In this document: piece by piece, positions 13,521 to 14,630 of the stretch
How the letters are laid out: each line of letters opens with the position of its first letter
Position numbering within the stretch: the stretch's first letter is position 1
NCBI GenBank assembly: GCA_937880075.1
Contig: CALFLM010000056.1
Span: 1 to 14,630, forward strand
Origin: an uncultured Romboutsia sp.
GTDB lineage: Bacteria > Bacillota > Clostridia > Peptostreptococcales > Peptostreptococcaceae
Reading direction: 5' to 3'
Length of the DNA stretch: 14,630 nucleotides
Translations under genes and position numbers: made by a program
The notes under the pieces: model-generated
What the model saw: the letters and a program-made list of their open reading frames with translations, nothing else
Databases searched by the model: none
Told to the model about the DNA's origin: nothing

Positions 13521-13592
13521 TTTGAAATGCTTCGCCCACGCAGTGGCTCAAGCAACGGACGAAGTCGTTGGCGACATGAGCGAAGCGAATTT
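13521..13592 (-). repeat. Dispersed intergenic repeat, copy 5 (short form)
   Basis: Read on the minus strand: AAATTCGCTTCGCTCATG, GTCGCCAACGACTTCG, TCCGTTGCTTGAGCC, and the end GGGCGAAGCATTTCAAA. About 53% G+C by count (38 of 72), against mostly A+T surroundings. Its two ends match copy 1, and its inner modules GCCAACGA and TCCGTTGCTT match copies 2 and 3. Confidence 0.75.
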
Positions 13593-13616
13593 TTTATGGC
13601 AAGTTAATATTCTATT

Positions 13617-13700
13617 TGCAAGAATCCGCACCATAGTTACTAGTATAAAAAACTTTATGGATCCGGCTAAGTAAGGCTTAGTTCTAACTAGTGTTTCACC
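13617..13700 (-). other. Unexplained structured segment after the UvrC-like gene
   Basis: A more G+C-rich stretch containing two copies of ACTAGT (13640-13645 and 13689-13694), the stem CTAAG-taagg-CTTAG (near 13667-13681), and GGATCC with GGATTC-like flanks. It is not part of either reading frame and does not match the dispersed repeat modules. It might be the 3' untranslated end or terminator region of the UvrC-like transcript, a small RNA, or a fragment of another repeat. Confidence 0.3.
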
Positions 13701-14630
13701 CTATATATATTTATAATTTATATCCTTATTACTTTTGATGTAAGAATATACTATGTTAGCAAAATCTATATAGTATTTATCTACTACTTCCAAATCAGTA
13801 TTTTCGTCATTTCTTAATATTTTTTCCTTTATTGTATATACTAAATTATTAAGTTCAAAATCCTCTATCTTTATTACTTCAGATTTTAATAGTTTTGCAC
13901 CTTTTATAACATATATTTTTATATTTTCATTATCTAAGTTAATCCATGCAAGTATTGGTTTATTTTCATTTACATTATTTATTATATCTTGTTTATGAGA
14001 TAAGCTTTTTAATAAAGCTATATCACTATTTATATCTTTTGCTTTTTCAAAATTAAGTTTACTTATCTCACCTTGCATTTTTTCACTTAATATATTTATT
14101 AAGTTTTTATTTGAATTATTCAAATCTGTTATTATTGTATCTATTATAGTATTGTAATCTTCTTTTGATATAACTTCCCTACATGGTCCTATACATTTAT
14201 TTAAATCGTACTTTATGCATTTGTTCATTATTTTACAAGTTCTAGTTTTGTATTCTCTAGATATTATATTTACTATCTCATCTAGCTTTTTATCCATAGT
14301 ATATGGACCAAAGTATAAGCTATCGTCTTCTATTTCTTTTGATACTTCTATATATGGATAATTTATATTTTTATTAATTTTTATATATGAATAGTTTTCA
14401 TGATTTTTCATTAATTGATTATACATTGGCCTAATTTTTTTAATCATTTCACATTCAAGAAGTAGTGCATCTAACTCTGTATCTGTTAGTATTACATCTA
14501 AATCCACAATATTTTTTACCATTCTCTTTACTTTTCTTGAATGCTTTTTAGAATTTACAAAATAGCTTTTTACCCTTTCTTTAAGCTTTTTTGATTTACC
14601 TACATATATAATATCTCCGTATTTATCTTT
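13701..14630 (-). CDS. UvrC-like GIY-YIG nuclease lacking the C-terminal nuclease half (partial at 5' end)
   Basis: The frame runs from the right window edge to a stop at 13701; 309 residues are visible and the start is outside. Numbered from the edge, residues 5-71 are a GIY-YIG nuclease domain (GDIIYVGKSKKLKERVKSYF, then ALLLECEMIKKIRPMYN with the catalytic Glu59), then a UvrC-like middle part (YPYIEVSKE, LYFGPY). A four-Cys cluster follows (Cys132, Cys138, Cys146, Cys150, the last in CIGPC), like the Fe-S cysteines of UvrC. Residues 185-208 (MQGEISKLNFEKAKDINSDI) resemble a UVR, UvrB-contact motif. Full UvrC is about 600 residues with an RNase H-like 5' nuclease and helix-hairpin-helix domains; here only about 100 residues follow the UVR motif and none resembles those domains, nor do I see them downstream. 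A Cho-like or UvrC-paralogue role in 3' incision is likely; a truncated uvrC is less so, as the frame is clean. Confidence 0.85.
   Translation of the reverse strand, partial: KDKYGDIIYVGKSKKLKERVKSYFVNSKKHSRKVKRMVKNIVDLDVILTDTELDALLLECEMIKKIRPMYNQLMKNHENYSYIKINKNINYPYIEVSKEIEDDSLYFGPYTMDKKLDEIVNIISREYKTRTCKIMNKCIKYDLNKCIGPCREVISKEDYNTIIDTIITDLNNSNKNLINILSEKMQGEISKLNFEKAKDINSDIALLKSLSHKQDIINNVNENKPILAWINLDNENIKIYVIKGAKLLKSEVIKIEDFELNNLVYTIKEKILRNDENTDLEVVDKYYIDFANIVYSYIKSNKDINYKYI

Larger units (their letters stand above)
13273..13700. other. Intergenic region with two dispersed repeats and a structured segment
   Basis: 428 bp without a gene, between the plus-strand 66-codon gene and the minus-strand UvrC-like gene. 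It holds repeat copy 4 (13271-13370, plus orientation), a terminator hairpin (13400-13429), repeat copy 5 (13521-13592, minus orientation) and an unexplained, more G+C-rich segment (about 13617-13700). The stretch 13430-13520 is plain. Confidence 0.75.

Overview
The window looks like chromosome of a low-G+C Gram-positive anaerobe of class Clostridia. Protein style and gene content point towards the Peptostreptococcaceae (Clostridioides/Paraclostridium/Romboutsia-like), but no rRNA or other marker is present, so the family is an inference. The DNA is very A+T rich, ribosome-binding sites are strong (AGGAGG, AGGTGATAA, GGGGGA), and lipoprotein signals, a Na+-pumping oxaloacetate decarboxylase and MprF are all typical of such organisms. 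Every recognisable gene except one 66-codon gene lies on the minus strand. I see no transposase, phage gene, tRNA, rRNA or CRISPR array.

Layout, left to right. (1) 1-138: N-terminus of a lipoprotein running off the left edge, with a promoter carrying a 10-bp tandem repeat. (2) 337-969: a complete AAG/MPG-type 3-methyladenine DNA glycosylase. (3) 1186-4537: an operon read oadA > oadG > biotin carrier > oadB, a four-subunit Na+-translocating oxaloacetate decarboxylase with its own promoter and terminator. (4) 4855-5505: an unrecognised 216-aa lipoprotein between terminators. (5) 5506-6313: about 800 bp without a credible gene. (6) 6314-9839: mprF followed after 19 bases by an alpha/beta hydrolase, one operon with a good promoter, three phased TTTTGT repeats upstream of it, and a strong terminator. 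(7) 10153-11267: two overlapping short CHR-family (chromate transporter) genes. (8) 11707-12885: a cation diffusion facilitator with Mn-type metal-site residues and a duplicated cytoplasmic domain. (9) 13072-13272: the only plus-strand gene, a small beta-rich protein. (10) 13701 to the right edge: a UvrC-like GIY-YIG protein that stops after the UVR region and lacks the second nuclease half.

How the genes work together: OadA, the biotin carrier, OadG and OadB couple oxaloacetate decarboxylation to Na+ export. MprF puts an amino acid on membrane lipid and flips it; the hydrolase beside it could remove such amino acids (inference). The CHR pair and the CDF protein are ion exporters, and the glycosylase and UvrC-like protein are DNA-repair proteins; these look like independent housekeeping or stress units, not one system.

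The most unusual signal is not a gene. Five intergenic sequences (1038-1107, 4654-4750, 11354-11453, 13271-13370, 13521-13592) are relatively G+C-rich, share an AAATTCRCTTCGCT-like end and internal modules (GTGTCGGC, GCCAACGA, TCCGTTGCTT, GGCGAAnCATTTC), occur in both orientations, and can fold into short hairpins. They behave like a dispersed mosaic repeat family of unknown function.
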